From: Streptomyces sp. NBC_00554
Lineage (GTDB): Bacteria; Actinomycetota; Actinomycetes; Streptomycetales; Streptomycetaceae
Direction: 5' to 3'
Length of the DNA stretch: 64,000 nt
NCBI RefSeq assembly: GCF_041431135.1
Contig: NZ_CP107799.1
Span: forward strand, 1,426,001 to 1,490,000
The translations under genes and the position numbers were made by a program. Below the pieces are notes generated by a model. That model had not been told where the DNA came from, did no database searches, and saw nothing but the letters and a program-made list of their open reading frames with translations. Below, in pieces: positions 51,784 to 61,069 of the stretch (within the stretch, counting starts at the first letter, position 1; each line of letters begins with the position of its first letter).

Positions 51784-53250
51784 ATGTTCTCTCGGCGCCG
51801 GGCACAGAAGCGACAGGAGCTCCTCCTCACCCTCTCCGAGCGGCTCAGGTCGCCCGACTCCACGGTCCGCGAGAAGGCCTCCGCCGAGGTCGCCGAGACG
51901 CGTGACCTGGAGTGGGCGCTGCGCGAACTGGCCCAGGCGCTCGATCACGAACCGTCACTGGACGCCTTCGTGGCGGCGACCGGAGCGTTCTCCGACGCGC
52001 TATGCCGGGATGAAGCACTCCGGGGGCGCGCGGTGCGGGTCTTCGCGCGGAACCTGGACGATCCCGAGGGCGTCCTGCGTGAGTGGACGGCACTGGTCGC
52101 GGAGCTGGGTGGAGCGCCGGCCCTGGAGGTGATCGACGCGGACCTCCGGCACGACGCCCGCCTGCGCCTCGAGGCCTTGCGGAAGCAGGGCTGGACGCCG
52201 GAGGGACTGCCCGGGGTCCAACCGGGAACATTTATATTCGAACTGCAATTCGGTATTGCCGTCTCAGCCATCCATGCCGCCGTACGCCGCGGATCGCCAC
52301 TCTCCGAAGAAGACGCGCAGCTCACCCGCGTGGAAGCACGAGCCGTGTTCAAGAAGGCGCTGCCGCACCCTCGGGGCAGCACGGAAGGCGCCGATCAGCT
52401 CATGCCGCTGGCCGCGCTGCCCGACGAGGACTCGTGGTCGGACCGCGCCCGGACCGGTCTTCGCGTCGATGAGGCGCTCTCGCTCTGCGGGAGCGGCGAA
52501 GAGGACCTGGTGGCGTTGGGTATGGAGGTGCTGGGCTGTCTGGTGACGCTGCACGACGGGATCCGGCGGGACCGCGTGCGCGAAACCCTGGACGATCTCG
52601 CCTCGCGGGACCAGGAGCCGTTCACGCTCGGCGAGATCCTGGACTGCTACAGCCTCATGCACGCGGAGCTCCCGCTGCCCGACCCGCCGTTGAATCTCTT
52701 CCTGGACAAGGTCCGGCACCCGGCCGCCCAGGTCCGCAGCTCCGCGGCCCTCGGGCTCTCGCATCTCGCCCCGGGGCACCCGAAGGAGGCCTCGGCGGTG
52801 GACGCCCTGGTCCGTCTGCTGGACGAGGACGTGGATGACGAGGTGCGGCAGTGTGCCGCCGGCGCGCTGCACCGGGGCGAGTACAGCAGCCAGGACAACG
52901 CGAGCGCCGCGTCCTCAGCCCTGGCCCGCCACGCCGACTCGGCCGTCCCCGCCATTCGCGCCCAGAGCCTGGCCGACCGGCTCGGCCAAGGCGCGCCGGA
53001 CGCGTTCCCCAGACTGCTGACCGAGCTCGAACTCCCCGACCCGCACTGGCGGTTCATGCCGGTCGTCGCCCTCGCCGCCACGCGGACTTCGGACCCTCGG
53101 ATGCCGCGCCCGATCCGCACCGCTCTGATCAAACGCGTCGCCCACCTGCAGAAGACCGGCTGGGCCGACCGGCACACCGACCCCGTCTACCCCGACGCGC
53201 AGGACCGGACAGAGCTGTTGGAGGACGCCTTGACGAACCTTCGCGCCTAG
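51784..53250 (+). CDS. HEAT-repeat protein (488 aa)
   Basis: The protein is helical throughout, with C-terminal canonical HEAT units (HPAAQVRSSAALGLSHLAPG, DVDDEVRQCAAGALHRGEYS, SAVPAIRAQSLADRLGQGAP), no signal peptide and no catalytic motif. A 40-bp patch at about 52226-52265 (codons TTT ATA TTC ... CAA TTC GGT ATT) is clearly less GC-rich than its surroundings. Function is unknown; HEAT solenoids mediate protein binding. A 17-bp hairpin at 53372-53408 follows after 122 bp. Confidence 0.78.
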   Translation: MFSRRRAQKRQELLLTLSERLRSPDSTVREKASAEVAETRDLEWALRELAQALDHEPSLDAFVAATGAFSDALCRDEALRGRAVRVFARNLDDPEGVLREWTALVAELGGAPALEVIDADLRHDARLRLEALRKQGWTPEGLPGVQPGTFIFELQFGIAVSAIHAAVRRGSPLSEEDAQLTRVEARAVFKKALPHPRGSTEGADQLMPLAALPDEDSWSDRARTGLRVDEALSLCGSGEEDLVALGMEVLGCLVTLHDGIRRDRVRETLDDLASRDQEPFTLGEILDCYSLMHAELPLPDPPLNLFLDKVRHPAAQVRSSAALGLSHLAPGHPKEASAVDALVRLLDEDVDDEVRQCAAGALHRGEYSSQDNASAASSALARHADSAVPAIRAQSLADRLGQGAPDAFPRLLTELELPDPHWRFMPVVALAATRTSDPRMPRPIRTALIKRVAHLQKTGWADRHTDPVYPDAQDRTELLEDALTNLRA

Positions 53251-53371
53251 GGCCTGTCCGGCGGATCATGCCGGAGACGCGGGGTGGTGGCGGTGACGGG
53301 GCTGCCGAATCTGCGGCTGCCCCGGGCGGTCGGCCGAGAGCGTAGCGGGACCGGCCGCGCCCGGTACGGAA

Positions 53372-53408
53372 GCAGGGCCCGGACCGCGACACGCGGTCCG
53401 GGCCCTGC
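53372..53408. terminator. 17-bp perfect hairpin between HEAT and DUF6243 genes
   Basis: GCAGGGCCCGGACCGCG, loop ACA, CGCGGTCCGGGCCCTGC. It lies between two convergent genes and should terminate both directions. Confidence 0.85.
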
Positions 53409-53440
53409 CCCGTGCGGTGCCGCCCGGCGGCGGCGGCGCG

Positions 53441-53656
53441 TCAGCTCTGTGCGGTGTCGTCGCCCGCCTGCGCGGCGCCCTCAGCTGCGCCTGTCTTCTC
53501 ACGCATCTTGCGCACCAGCTCCGCCTTCTTGTCGGCTGCACTCTGGCGGTCGAGGTTGCGGTGCGGACCGTGGTTCTGCCGTTCGGCGCGGGACTGCTTC
53601 TTGCGCTGGCCGCCGCCCATGCCCACGGGGTTGTTGATGTTCTTGCTCACGGTCAC
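53441..53656 (-). CDS. DUF6243-type small basic protein
   Basis: The 71-residue protein reads MTVSKNINNPVGMGGGQRKK followed by a basic stretch QSRAERQNHGPHRNLDRQSA, a Lys/Arg-rich helix and an acidic Ala-rich tail. I recall this layout as the actinobacterial DUF6243 family; its function is unknown, and the basic, Gly-rich N-terminus suggests nucleic-acid or ribosome association. The GTG start follows GGGAGAA by about 3 bases. Confidence 0.75.
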   Translation of the reverse strand: MTVSKNINNPVGMGGGQRKKQSRAERQNHGPHRNLDRQSAADKKAELVRKMREKTGAAEGAAQAGDDTAQS

Positions 53657-54034
53657 GGGTTCTCCCGGTAGTGATGTGAAGTGATCTACGGATTCATCGG
53701 TGGGGGACGGGCGGCGACGTCGAAGGACGTCAGCAGGGGCCCATCACGCTCTCACTCGTAAATCGGCGCCTGGAAGAACATGACAAGGACGTTACCCGGT
53801 TCCGTCGGCCCCGCACACCAACCTCTTCGCCGCCCCGGCGTCGGCGGGGCCTTCGGCGAGCGCCCGAGGTCAGCCTTTTCCTTCCGGGAATCTCAGCACC
53901 GCCGGCACCCGCCGGTGGTCGCCGCCCGCCCGGGGCAGGTCCAGATGGGCGTTACTGGGCCGCCTTTAGGAGTCCTCTCCGGCCGATCGACTCTGCGGCA
54001 GAAGAGTGTCCGGTGGACGGACGACGCCACATGC
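53657..54034. other. 378-bp intergenic region without a recognisable gene
   Basis: This stretch lies between the DUF6243 start and the LacI-type gene stop. I find no open frame with convincing codon use, no tRNA and no strong terminator. A nine-codon frame with ATG (MFFQAPIYE) occurs on the minus strand near 53760-53789 without a ribosome site. It probably carries the DUF6243 promoter. Confidence 0.5.
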
Positions 54035-55081
54035 CTACGCCGAAACGCGTCGCACCAACGTCGTCGGCAGCACCACGCTGGACGGCGCGCCTCCCAGACC
54101 CGCCTCGCCGCCCCGGCGGTCAAGGCCGCGCAGCAGCAGCCTGGCCATCAACCGGCCCATTTCCTCTATGTCCTGACGGACCGTCGTAAGAGGCGGGTCC
54201 GTTTGTTCGGCGACCGGCAGCATGTCGTCGAAGCCGATCACGGCGACGTCCTCGGGCACCCGGCGCCCCTGGTCGCGCAGGACGCGCAGGGCGCCGGAGG
54301 CCGACAGGTCGTTCGCGACGAACACCGCGTCGATGTCGGGGCGGCGCTCCAGGAGCTCCCGCATCGCGCGCTCGCCACCCGCGGGCGTGAAGTCGCCCTC
54401 GGCGATGAGACCCGGGTCGCCGTCGACCATGACGTCCCGGAACCCGTCGAGCCGGTCCACCGCCGACGTCTGGTCGAGGGCGCCGGTGATGTGGGCGATG
54501 CGCGTACGCCCGAGCCCGACGAGGTGACGTACGGCCTCGCGGGCGCCGCCCCGGTTGTCGGAGTCGACATAGACGGCCGATACGGCGTTCCGGGGACCGT
54601 CGCCCCAGCCGGGCCGCCCGCCGAAGACGGTGGGCACGCCCGCGCCATGGATCAGACCGGGCAGCGGGTCGTCGAGGTGCAGCGAGAACACGAGTGCGCC
54701 GTCGACATGGCCGCCGGCGAGATAGCGGCCGACGCGCGCGTGGTCGTCGCGGCCCTCCGTGAGCAGCAGCACGAGTTGCGAGTCGTGTGCCGTCAACTCC
54801 TTGCTGATGCCGCGGAGTTGGAGTGCGAAGAAGGGGTCCGCGAAGACCCTGGTCTCCGGTTCGGCGACCACGACGGCCACCGCGTCATGGCGCCGGGTGA
54901 CGAGACTGCGGGCGGCCTGGTTGGGGACGTATCCCAGTTCTTCGACGGCCCGCCTGACTCGCTCGACGAGCGGCTCGCGCACCCCGTCGCCCCCGTTCAC
55001 GACGCGCGACACGGTGGCCCGGGAGACCCCGGCCCGCGCGGCCACGGCCTCCAACGTGGGGCGCGACGCTGTCTCGGTCAC
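54035..55081 (-). CDS. LacI family transcriptional regulator
   Basis: The 348-residue protein has the LacI HTH (PTLEAVAARAGVSRATVSRV) with hinge (VNGGDGVREPLVERVRRAVEELGYVPNQAARSL). Its periplasmic-binding-type sensor domain includes FADPFFALQLRGISKELTAHD, RTRIAHITGALDQTSAV and AVFVANDLSASGALRVL. The start is GTG. A perfect GAGAGCGCTCTC palindrome lies about 58 bp upstream, a LacI-type site probably used for autoregulation. It is the closest regulator to the laccase and sugar-oxidation genes on its upstream side. Confidence 0.93.
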   Translation of the reverse strand: MTETASRPTLEAVAARAGVSRATVSRVVNGGDGVREPLVERVRRAVEELGYVPNQAARSLVTRRHDAVAVVVAEPETRVFADPFFALQLRGISKELTAHDSQLVLLLTEGRDDHARVGRYLAGGHVDGALVFSLHLDDPLPGLIHGAGVPTVFGGRPGWGDGPRNAVSAVYVDSDNRGGAREAVRHLVGLGRTRIAHITGALDQTSAVDRLDGFRDVMVDGDPGLIAEGDFTPAGGERAMRELLERRPDIDAVFVANDLSASGALRVLRDQGRRVPEDVAVIGFDDMLPVAEQTDPPLTTVRQDIEEMGRLMARLLLRGLDRRGGEAGLGGAPSSVVLPTTLVRRVSA

Positions 55082-55138
55082 CTCTGGGCACCTCCTCGAC
55101 GGATGCCGATCAGGATAGCCGCGCCGCCGCCCACGTGT

Positions 55139-55150
55139 GAGAGCGCTCTC
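55139..55150. promoter_or_regulatory. LacI-type operator GAGAGCGCTCTC
   Basis: A 12-bp perfect palindrome with the central CG typical of LacI/GalR sites, located between the LacI gene start and the laccase stop. It is upstream of the regulator, so autoregulation is the simplest reading. Confidence 0.75.
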
Positions 55151-55181
55151 GGATCACCGAAGGCCCGTTGGGGACGACCGC

Positions 55182-56135
55182 CTAGTGCTCGTGCGGTTCG
55201 TACCCCGGAATCGTCCCGTCCGTCTTCTTCACCAGGAACAGCCCCACCATCCCCATGTCGGAGTGGCTCTGCACGTGGCAGTGGTACATCCACGCCCCCG
55301 CTCCGACCCCCTCCCCCGCGATCACCTGGAAACCGAACGAGTCGGCGGGTCCGACGATCTTGTTGTCGATGACCTGGCTCGGGTCGTCGGGGCCGGTCAG
55401 CAACCCCGTGCGGTTGTCGGCCCAGCGGTGACCGTGCATGTGGAAGGTGTGGTAGTACTCGCCGTGCGTGATCATCACGATCTCCACGCGATCGCCCACC
55501 GTGGCCTCGAAGTTGGGGCCCGAGTGGGCGGGCTTGTTGTTGATCAGCATGTCGTTGAAGACGATCGTGAAGGTCGCATCGGGCAGGATGTCGCCCTTGC
55601 GGCGGACGATCACCGGGCCGTAGAGGCCCTTGCGGATGCCGCCCGTGCCGTGCTCGGTGCCGACGACGTGGTCGTGGTAGTGCCAGTACCCCGCGCTGCC
55701 CGCGCGCCAGGTGCCATCGGCGCGGCGGCCCGGCGCATGGGTGCGCCAGGTGTAGGTGCGGGTGCCGCCCGGCTCGACGTCGCTCCTGTTCAACTTCGTT
55801 CCGTCGCTGGAGATTTCGTAGTCGAGACCGTGGACATGAAGGCTCGCCGCCACGTCCATCGTGTTCTCGAACTCGATGTGCAGCGTGTCGCCCTCGTTGA
55901 GCTCGATCAACGGGCCCGGTATCGACGCCATGCCCTTCTCGAGGCCGTAGCCCATCTGCCCGTCGGCGAGCTTCTCGGCGTACAGCTTGATGTGCCGGAC
56001 CTCCCCGCCGGCCGGCGCGGTCCGCACCGGACCACCGGCGCTCACGGCCTGTGTGGCCGAGGACAACGATGTCGCACCGGTCGCGATCGCCGCCCCGCCC
56101 AGCAGCATCCGCCGATTGAAGCCGCGTCTGTCCAT
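55182..56135 (-). CDS. Two-domain multicopper oxidase (small laccase, SLAC type)
   Basis: The 317-residue protein has a Tat-type signal ([20 protein letters not shown]) and two cupredoxin domains. Copper ligands are HVH (100-102), HYHDH (152-156), HTFHMHG (229-235) and [10 protein letters not shown] (285-294, with the type 1 cysteine and downstream methionine). The length and ligand order match the trimeric small laccases of Streptomyces, which oxidise phenols and reduce O2 to water outside the cell. It is divergent from the ThuA-sugar dehydrogenase fusion across 184 bp. Confidence 0.95.
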   Translation of the reverse strand: MDRRGFNRRMLLGGAAIATGATSLSSATQAVSAGGPVRTAPAGGEVRHIKLYAEKLADGQMGYGLEKGMASIPGPLIELNEGDTLHIEFENTMDVAASLHVHGLDYEISSDGTKLNRSDVEPGGTRTYTWRTHAPGRRADGTWRAGSAGYWHYHDHVVGTEHGTGGIRKGLYGPVIVRRKGDILPDATFTIVFNDMLINNKPAHSGPNFEATVGDRVEIVMITHGEYYHTFHMHGHRWADNRTGLLTGPDDPSQVIDNKIVGPADSFGFQVIAGEGVGAGAWMYHCHVQSHSDMGMVGLFLVKKTDGTIPGYEPHEH

Positions 56136-56319
56136 GCCGAACTCCCCACGCTGGTACGGAATTTACGGAGATGAACCTGTGAGACCGTAGCCGCGCCGCC
56201 CTCGTTTATCCACACTCAGGACAAAGTTTGTTCCATCCCGGTCATACCTATTGGCGAGCCGCGAAAAGAGGTCTAGCTTCCTTTGCGCTGTCTGTGACCG
56301 ACGAGGAGTGGATGACCAC
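56136..56319. promoter_or_regulatory. Divergent promoter region, laccase / sugar dehydrogenase
   Basis: The 184-bp region contains an AT-rich island around 56205-56260 with the near-perfect palindrome ACAAA-G-TTTGT at 56221-56231, about midway between the two start codons. It could be a shared operator. GAGGAG at 56303-56308 is the ribosome site of the plus-strand gene. Confidence 0.5.
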
Positions 56320-58839
56320 ATGCGGCTCACATCGCATCAAACACCGTCAGTTTTACGAGAGTTGAGCGCGAGAAGACGCAGAAGGCACCGCCGCGCCTGG
56401 GCAGCCGCCCTGGCCGCCGGAGCTGTCACCGCCGGGGCGCTCTCGGCGCCGTCCGCGAGTGCGCGCCCCGCCCCCGATCCGGCTCTGACAACGATGTCCA
56501 TCACGTCGCCACCGGGCGGCGCCAACGCAAGGGTGCTGGTCTTCTACGGCTCGGCGGCCGCCGAGGACGAGTCGCCGGTCGTCAACGCCGGGATCGAGGC
56601 GATCGAGAAGATCGGTCTGTCGGGTCCGGCCGCACAGCAGTTCAAGGTCGAGGCGACGGACGACGCGTCGGTCTTCACCAACGAGACGAAGCTGGGCCGG
56701 CTCAACGCCATCGTCTTCCTGACGGGTGGCGGGGATGTCCTCGATCCGGAGCAGGAGGCCGGCCTCGAGGCCTACATGGAGGCGGGCGGCGGTTTCGTAG
56801 GCATCCACGACGCGGCCCGCGCCGAGCCGTACTCGGACTGGTTCACCGGGCTCGTCGGCGCACGCCCGGCAAGCACCAGCCCGACAACGGTGCAGCGAGC
56901 GACCGTTGAGGTCGGCGACCGGCAGCACCCCGCGAGCAAGGATCTGCCGGTCCAGTGGAAGCGCCCCGACCAGTGGCTCAACTGGGTGAAGAACCCCTCG
57001 GGCGACGTGCACACGGTGGCGCGGGTGCGCGAGTCGACGTATCAGCCGGGCGCGAGCAAGAACGGCTGGGACCACCCGGTGAGCTGGTGCCGTGACTACG
57101 ACGGCGGCCGCTCCTTCTACACCGGCATGGGCGGCACGGTCTCCTCGTACGACGAGACCGACTTCCGTACCCATCTGCGCGGCGCCCTGCTCTGGACGAC
57201 CCGCCTCGCCCAGGCCGACTGCAAGGCGACGATCAACGCCAACTACAAGGCGGAGCGCCTGACCCAGCCCAACCAGCCGGGCCAGAACGACCAGATCGGC
57301 GAACCGCACGGCCTGGTCACCGCGCCCGACGGACGGGTGCTCTACATCGGCCGCGGCGGAGCGGACTCCTCCCAGCCCGTGATCACCGACTGGAACAACC
57401 CGGACATCGGCAAGGGCAGGGGCGAGATCCACGTCTACGACCCGAAGACCAAGAAGGTCACCCTGGCCGGAGCGCTCACCGTGTTCGGCAACAAGGGCGG
57501 CGGCGACGAGCTGGTCAAGGTCGAGGAGGGGCTGCTCGGTATCGAGATCGACCCGGACTTCGAGCGGAACGGCTGGGTGTATCTGCACTACACACCCCAC
57601 TCGCAGATCAACCGCGATACGCGGATGGCCGAGCGCCGGGTCTCCCGCTTCACGCTCGATCCCGCCACCAACAAGCTGGACCTGAGCAGCGAGAAGGTGC
57701 TCCTCAAGTGGCCGGTGCAGATCCACAGTTGCTGCCACGCGGGCGGCGGGATGGCCTGGGACTCCAAGGGCAACCTGTACATCGCGACGGGTGACAACAA
57801 CTCCAGCGGCTTCAGCGGCGGTTACTCGGGCAACAACCCCGAACCCAACTACAAGGGCGTCTCGTTCGCGGACGCGCGCCGTACCGCGGGCAACACCAAC
57901 AACCTCAACGGCAAGATCCTGCGCATCCACCCGGAGACCGACGGCACGTACACGCTGCCGGCAGGCAACCTCTTCACGGGCGAGGAGACCGACGAGGGCG
58001 GCGGCAAGACGCGCGGCGAGATCTATGTGATGGGGGTCAGGAACCCCGCCCGCATCTCCGTCGACAAGAACACCGACACCCTGTACGCCGGATGGGTCGG
58101 CCCCGACGCGAGCGCGCCGTCGACGACCTGGGGCCCGGCCAAGTACGACACCTTCGCCGCCATCACCAAGGCGGGCAACCGGGGTTGGCCGTACTGCATG
58201 GGCAACAAGCAGCCCTACCGCGACCGCAATCTGCCAGACCCGACGAAGCCGCTGGGCTGGTACGACTGCGCCCACCCGAAGAACGAGTCCCCGAACAACG
58301 ACGGTCTCGTCAACCTCCCGCCGGTCACCGGCAACAACATCTGGTACTCGCCCCAGGGCGGCGCCCCGGACTATCCGCGCGACGCGAACGGCATCCCCTC
58401 CTACAAGCAGGAGGAGGCCACGTACCTGCTGCCGTGGCTCAAGGGCGGCGGTCAGGCGGCGATGAACGGGCCGGTCTACCGGTACGACTCCTCGATCACG
58501 GGCGACGCGAAATGGCCCGCCTACTGGGACGGCAAGTGGTTCGTCGGCGACTTCTACGACTCCGACCAGCCGCGCAATGCCGTCATCACCGACCCGAAGA
58601 CGGCCGGGGACGGCGGCCTCCCGATCCACTCGGAGTCGCTGAAGAAGATCGTGCCCATCGGCAACGACGGCATCAAGAACCTCATGGACTGGAAGTTCGG
58701 ACCGGACGGCGCGCTCTATGTCCTCGACTACGGGCGCGGCTTCTTCACCTCGGACGCCAAGTCGGCGCTGTGGAGGGTGACTTACACGGGCGGTGGGCCG
58801 ACTCCGGCCGCCGACCAGCTCGCCAGGAAGGCGGAGTGA
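56320..58839 (+). CDS. Secreted ThuA - glucose/sorbosone dehydrogenase fusion protein
   Basis: The 839-residue protein has a long basic N-terminus and signal peptide (about 1-48, RRRRRHRRAWAAALAAGAV to SASA). A ThuA-like domain follows (about 70-290: VLVFYGSAAAEDESPV, GLEAYMEAGGGFVGIHDAA, HPVSWCRDYDGGRSFYTGMG). The C-terminal GSDH six-bladed propeller (about 305-820) has the motifs EPHGLVTAPDGRVLYIGRGG, LLGIEIDPDFERNGWVYLHY, HSCCHAGGGMAWDSKGNLYI and NLMDWKFGPDGALYVLDYGRG. Soluble GSDH enzymes use PQQ to oxidise sugars; ThuA domains occur in 3-keto-sugar metabolism. The stop overlaps the start of the next gene (TGATG). Confidence 0.92.
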   Translation: MRLTSHQTPSVLRELSARRRRRHRRAWAAALAAGAVTAGALSAPSASARPAPDPALTTMSITSPPGGANARVLVFYGSAAAEDESPVVNAGIEAIEKIGLSGPAAQQFKVEATDDASVFTNETKLGRLNAIVFLTGGGDVLDPEQEAGLEAYMEAGGGFVGIHDAARAEPYSDWFTGLVGARPASTSPTTVQRATVEVGDRQHPASKDLPVQWKRPDQWLNWVKNPSGDVHTVARVRESTYQPGASKNGWDHPVSWCRDYDGGRSFYTGMGGTVSSYDETDFRTHLRGALLWTTRLAQADCKATINANYKAERLTQPNQPGQNDQIGEPHGLVTAPDGRVLYIGRGGADSSQPVITDWNNPDIGKGRGEIHVYDPKTKKVTLAGALTVFGNKGGGDELVKVEEGLLGIEIDPDFERNGWVYLHYTPHSQINRDTRMAERRVSRFTLDPATNKLDLSSEKVLLKWPVQIHSCCHAGGGMAWDSKGNLYIATGDNNSSGFSGGYSGNNPEPNYKGVSFADARRTAGNTNNLNGKILRIHPETDGTYTLPAGNLFTGEETDEGGGKTRGEIYVMGVRNPARISVDKNTDTLYAGWVGPDASAPSTTWGPAKYDTFAAITKAGNRGWPYCMGNKQPYRDRNLPDPTKPLGWYDCAHPKNESPNNDGLVNLPPVTGNNIWYSPQGGAPDYPRDANGIPSYKQEEATYLLPWLKGGGQAAMNGPVYRYDSSITGDAKWPAYWDGKWFVGDFYDSDQPRNAVITDPKTAGDGGLPIHSESLKKIVPIGNDGIKNLMDWKFGPDGALYVLDYGRGFFTSDAKSALWRVTYTGGGPTPAADQLARKAE

Positions 58840-61055
58840 TGCGCGTACGAAGGCGAAGAACAGGACGTCTGTGGACGGCCCTGCTGGCGTCCTTGCTGAT
58901 GGTGCTCGGGCTGACGTCGACGTCGGCGTTCGGGCGTACGGAGGACGCTCCCTCGGGCGCCGCCGCCGCACAGACGCTCACCTGGACGGCGGGCGACGAC
59001 ATCACCAAGTACACGTCCGCGCCGGTGACGGCCGTGGCGGGACCGACCACGATCGTCTTCGAGAACAGCGCGGCGACCGGCAACACGACCGGGATGCCGC
59101 ACACCCTGACGTTCGTGACCTCCGACCCCGAGTTCAACAACGACGTCGAACTCAACATCCTGGCCAACCCGTTCGACGACCAGGGCGGCCGGCACACCGC
59201 CGAGGTCACCCTCACGCCCGGCCGGTACTTCTACCACTGCACGATTCCGGGCCATGGATCGATGCAGGGCATCCTCGTGGTCACCGAGGGCAGCGGCGAG
59301 GACACCACGGCGCCCGAGACCTCGGCCGCCGTGAGCGGTACGCAGAACTCGGCGGGCGCGTACGTCGGTTCGGCGACGGTGACGCTGAGCGCCTCCGATG
59401 CCGGATCGGGCGTCGACAGGATCGAGTACGCCATCGGTGACACGGGGGCCTGGCAGCCGTACACCACGCCTGTCGTGATCGACCAGGTCGGCTCCCACAA
59501 GGTCCGCTATCGGGCGGTCGACAAAGCGGGCAACACAGCCGCGGAGAAGACGGCGGAGTTCACCGTGGTCGCCCCGCCGACGGACGACACGACCGCGCCC
59601 GAGACCTCGGCGACCGTGACCGGGGAGAAGAACGATCAGGGCGAGTACCTGTCGATGGCGACCGTCACCGTCTCCGCCTCGGACACCGGTTCCGGCGTCA
59701 ACACCATCGAGTACTCGGTCGACTCCGGTGCCTGGCAGCCGTACACGGCTCCCGTGATGGTGCACTCACTCGGCGCACACCAGGTGCGTTACCGCGCGAC
59801 CGACAAGGCGGGCAACACAGCGCCCGAGAAGAGCGTCGCCTTCACGGTGGTCGAGCCGCCCGTCTCCGACACGACGCCGCCGGTGACCGGGGTGACCGTC
59901 GACGGGACGAAGAACTCCGACGGCGCGTACGTGAACAGCGCCAAGGTGACCGTGAGCGCGACGGACGAGGGCGGTTCGGGTGTCGCCGCGATCGAGTACT
60001 CGCTCGACGCCGGGCCCTATCTGGCGTACACCGCACCGGTGTTGGTCGACCGCGTCGGCGCCCACACGGTGGCGTACCGGGCGAGCGACAAGGCGGGCAA
60101 TACGTCCGGGCCACGCACCGTGAGCTTCACGGTCGCACCGGGCGGCGGGGTTCCGGCGCCCAACTGCCCTGAATTCGACGAGCGGTTGACGGTGATCGTC
60201 GGCACGGTCGACTCGGGTGTGCCGAACCGGGTGACCAACAACCGTTGCCGCATCAACGAGTTGATCGAGGACGAGAAGGAGTGGACCTCCCACGCGCTGT
60301 TCCTCAAGCACGCGAGGACCGTCCTCGACAAGCTCCTCAAGGAAGGCGTCATCGACCAGCGGGAGTACAACGCGGTCTACAAGGCGGCCAGGCAGTCCGG
60401 CATCGGCAAGCCGGGCCAGACCGACGGCTACAGCAAGATCTTCGACGGTTCACAGGAGTCGTTCGCCAAGTGGGCGCAGGTGGGCGGTGGTTCGTTCGGG
60501 CTGAACGCGGACGGGTCGATCACCTCCGGCACCTCGGTGGGCGGGCTCGGCATGCTGTGGTTCCCGCAGCGCAAGTACGGCGACTTCTCGCTGAAGCTCC
60601 AGTGGCGTGACGACGCTCCGGGCACCGGGAACGCCAACTCCGGTGTGTTCGTGCGGTTCCCGTGGGTCCACGACCACCCGGAGGAGTCGCGTCCCGAGTG
60701 GGTCGCCATCAAGTACGGGCACGAGGTGCAGGTGCTCGACCGGCCCGACGGCGACATGTACAAGACGGGCTCGGTCTACGGCTTCGACCGGGTGGGCCTC
60801 GCCGGTGCGGGCGTCACCCAGAAGGGCACCTGGAACGACTACGAGATCCGCGTGGTCGACCAGCACTACTCGGTGTTCCGCAACGGTGTGCTGATCAACG
60901 AGTTCGACAACATCGGCGGCCAGGACTTCACCCCGCCGCGCTCGGACGACCCGGGCACGGACGGACGGCGGTTCGCCTCCGGCTATGTCGGGCTCCAGGT
61001 GCACGGCACCACGGATGTGGTCTCGTACCGGGACATCCGGATCAAGGAGCTGTAG
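58839..61055 (+). CDS. Secreted cupredoxin - Ig-like repeat - DUF1080 protein
   Basis: The 738-residue protein has a signal peptide (about 1-31). A plastocyanin-like domain (about 45-150) has type 1 copper ligands His (MPHTLTF) and Cys, His, Met (YFYHCTIPGHGSMQG). Three OmpL47-like Ig-type repeats (about 155-435) each end near YRA-DKAGNT. A linker precedes a C-terminal DUF1080 concanavalin-like domain (about 540-738, KIFDGSQESFAKWAQVGGG to VSYRDIRIKEL), a family including 3-keto-disaccharide hydrolases. It is translationally coupled to the GSDH fusion. The copper domain could accept electrons from the dehydrogenase. Confidence 0.9.
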   Translation: MRVRRRRTGRLWTALLASLLMVLGLTSTSAFGRTEDAPSGAAAAQTLTWTAGDDITKYTSAPVTAVAGPTTIVFENSAATGNTTGMPHTLTFVTSDPEFNNDVELNILANPFDDQGGRHTAEVTLTPGRYFYHCTIPGHGSMQGILVVTEGSGEDTTAPETSAAVSGTQNSAGAYVGSATVTLSASDAGSGVDRIEYAIGDTGAWQPYTTPVVIDQVGSHKVRYRAVDKAGNTAAEKTAEFTVVAPPTDDTTAPETSATVTGEKNDQGEYLSMATVTVSASDTGSGVNTIEYSVDSGAWQPYTAPVMVHSLGAHQVRYRATDKAGNTAPEKSVAFTVVEPPVSDTTPPVTGVTVDGTKNSDGAYVNSAKVTVSATDEGGSGVAAIEYSLDAGPYLAYTAPVLVDRVGAHTVAYRASDKAGNTSGPRTVSFTVAPGGGVPAPNCPEFDERLTVIVGTVDSGVPNRVTNNRCRINELIEDEKEWTSHALFLKHARTVLDKLLKEGVIDQREYNAVYKAARQSGIGKPGQTDGYSKIFDGSQESFAKWAQVGGGSFGLNADGSITSGTSVGGLGMLWFPQRKYGDFSLKLQWRDDAPGTGNANSGVFVRFPWVHDHPEESRPEWVAIKYGHEVQVLDRPDGDMYKTGSVYGFDRVGLAGAGVTQKGTWNDYEIRVVDQHYSVFRNGVLINEFDNIGGQDFTPPRSDDPGTDGRRFASGYVGLQVHGTTDVVSYRDIRIKEL

Positions 61056-61069
61056 CCGACACTCTGCGC

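Noticed and set aside
53760..53789. Nine-codon frame MFFQAPIYE on the minus strand
   Set aside because: No ribosome binding site and no context for a leader peptide; chance is likely.
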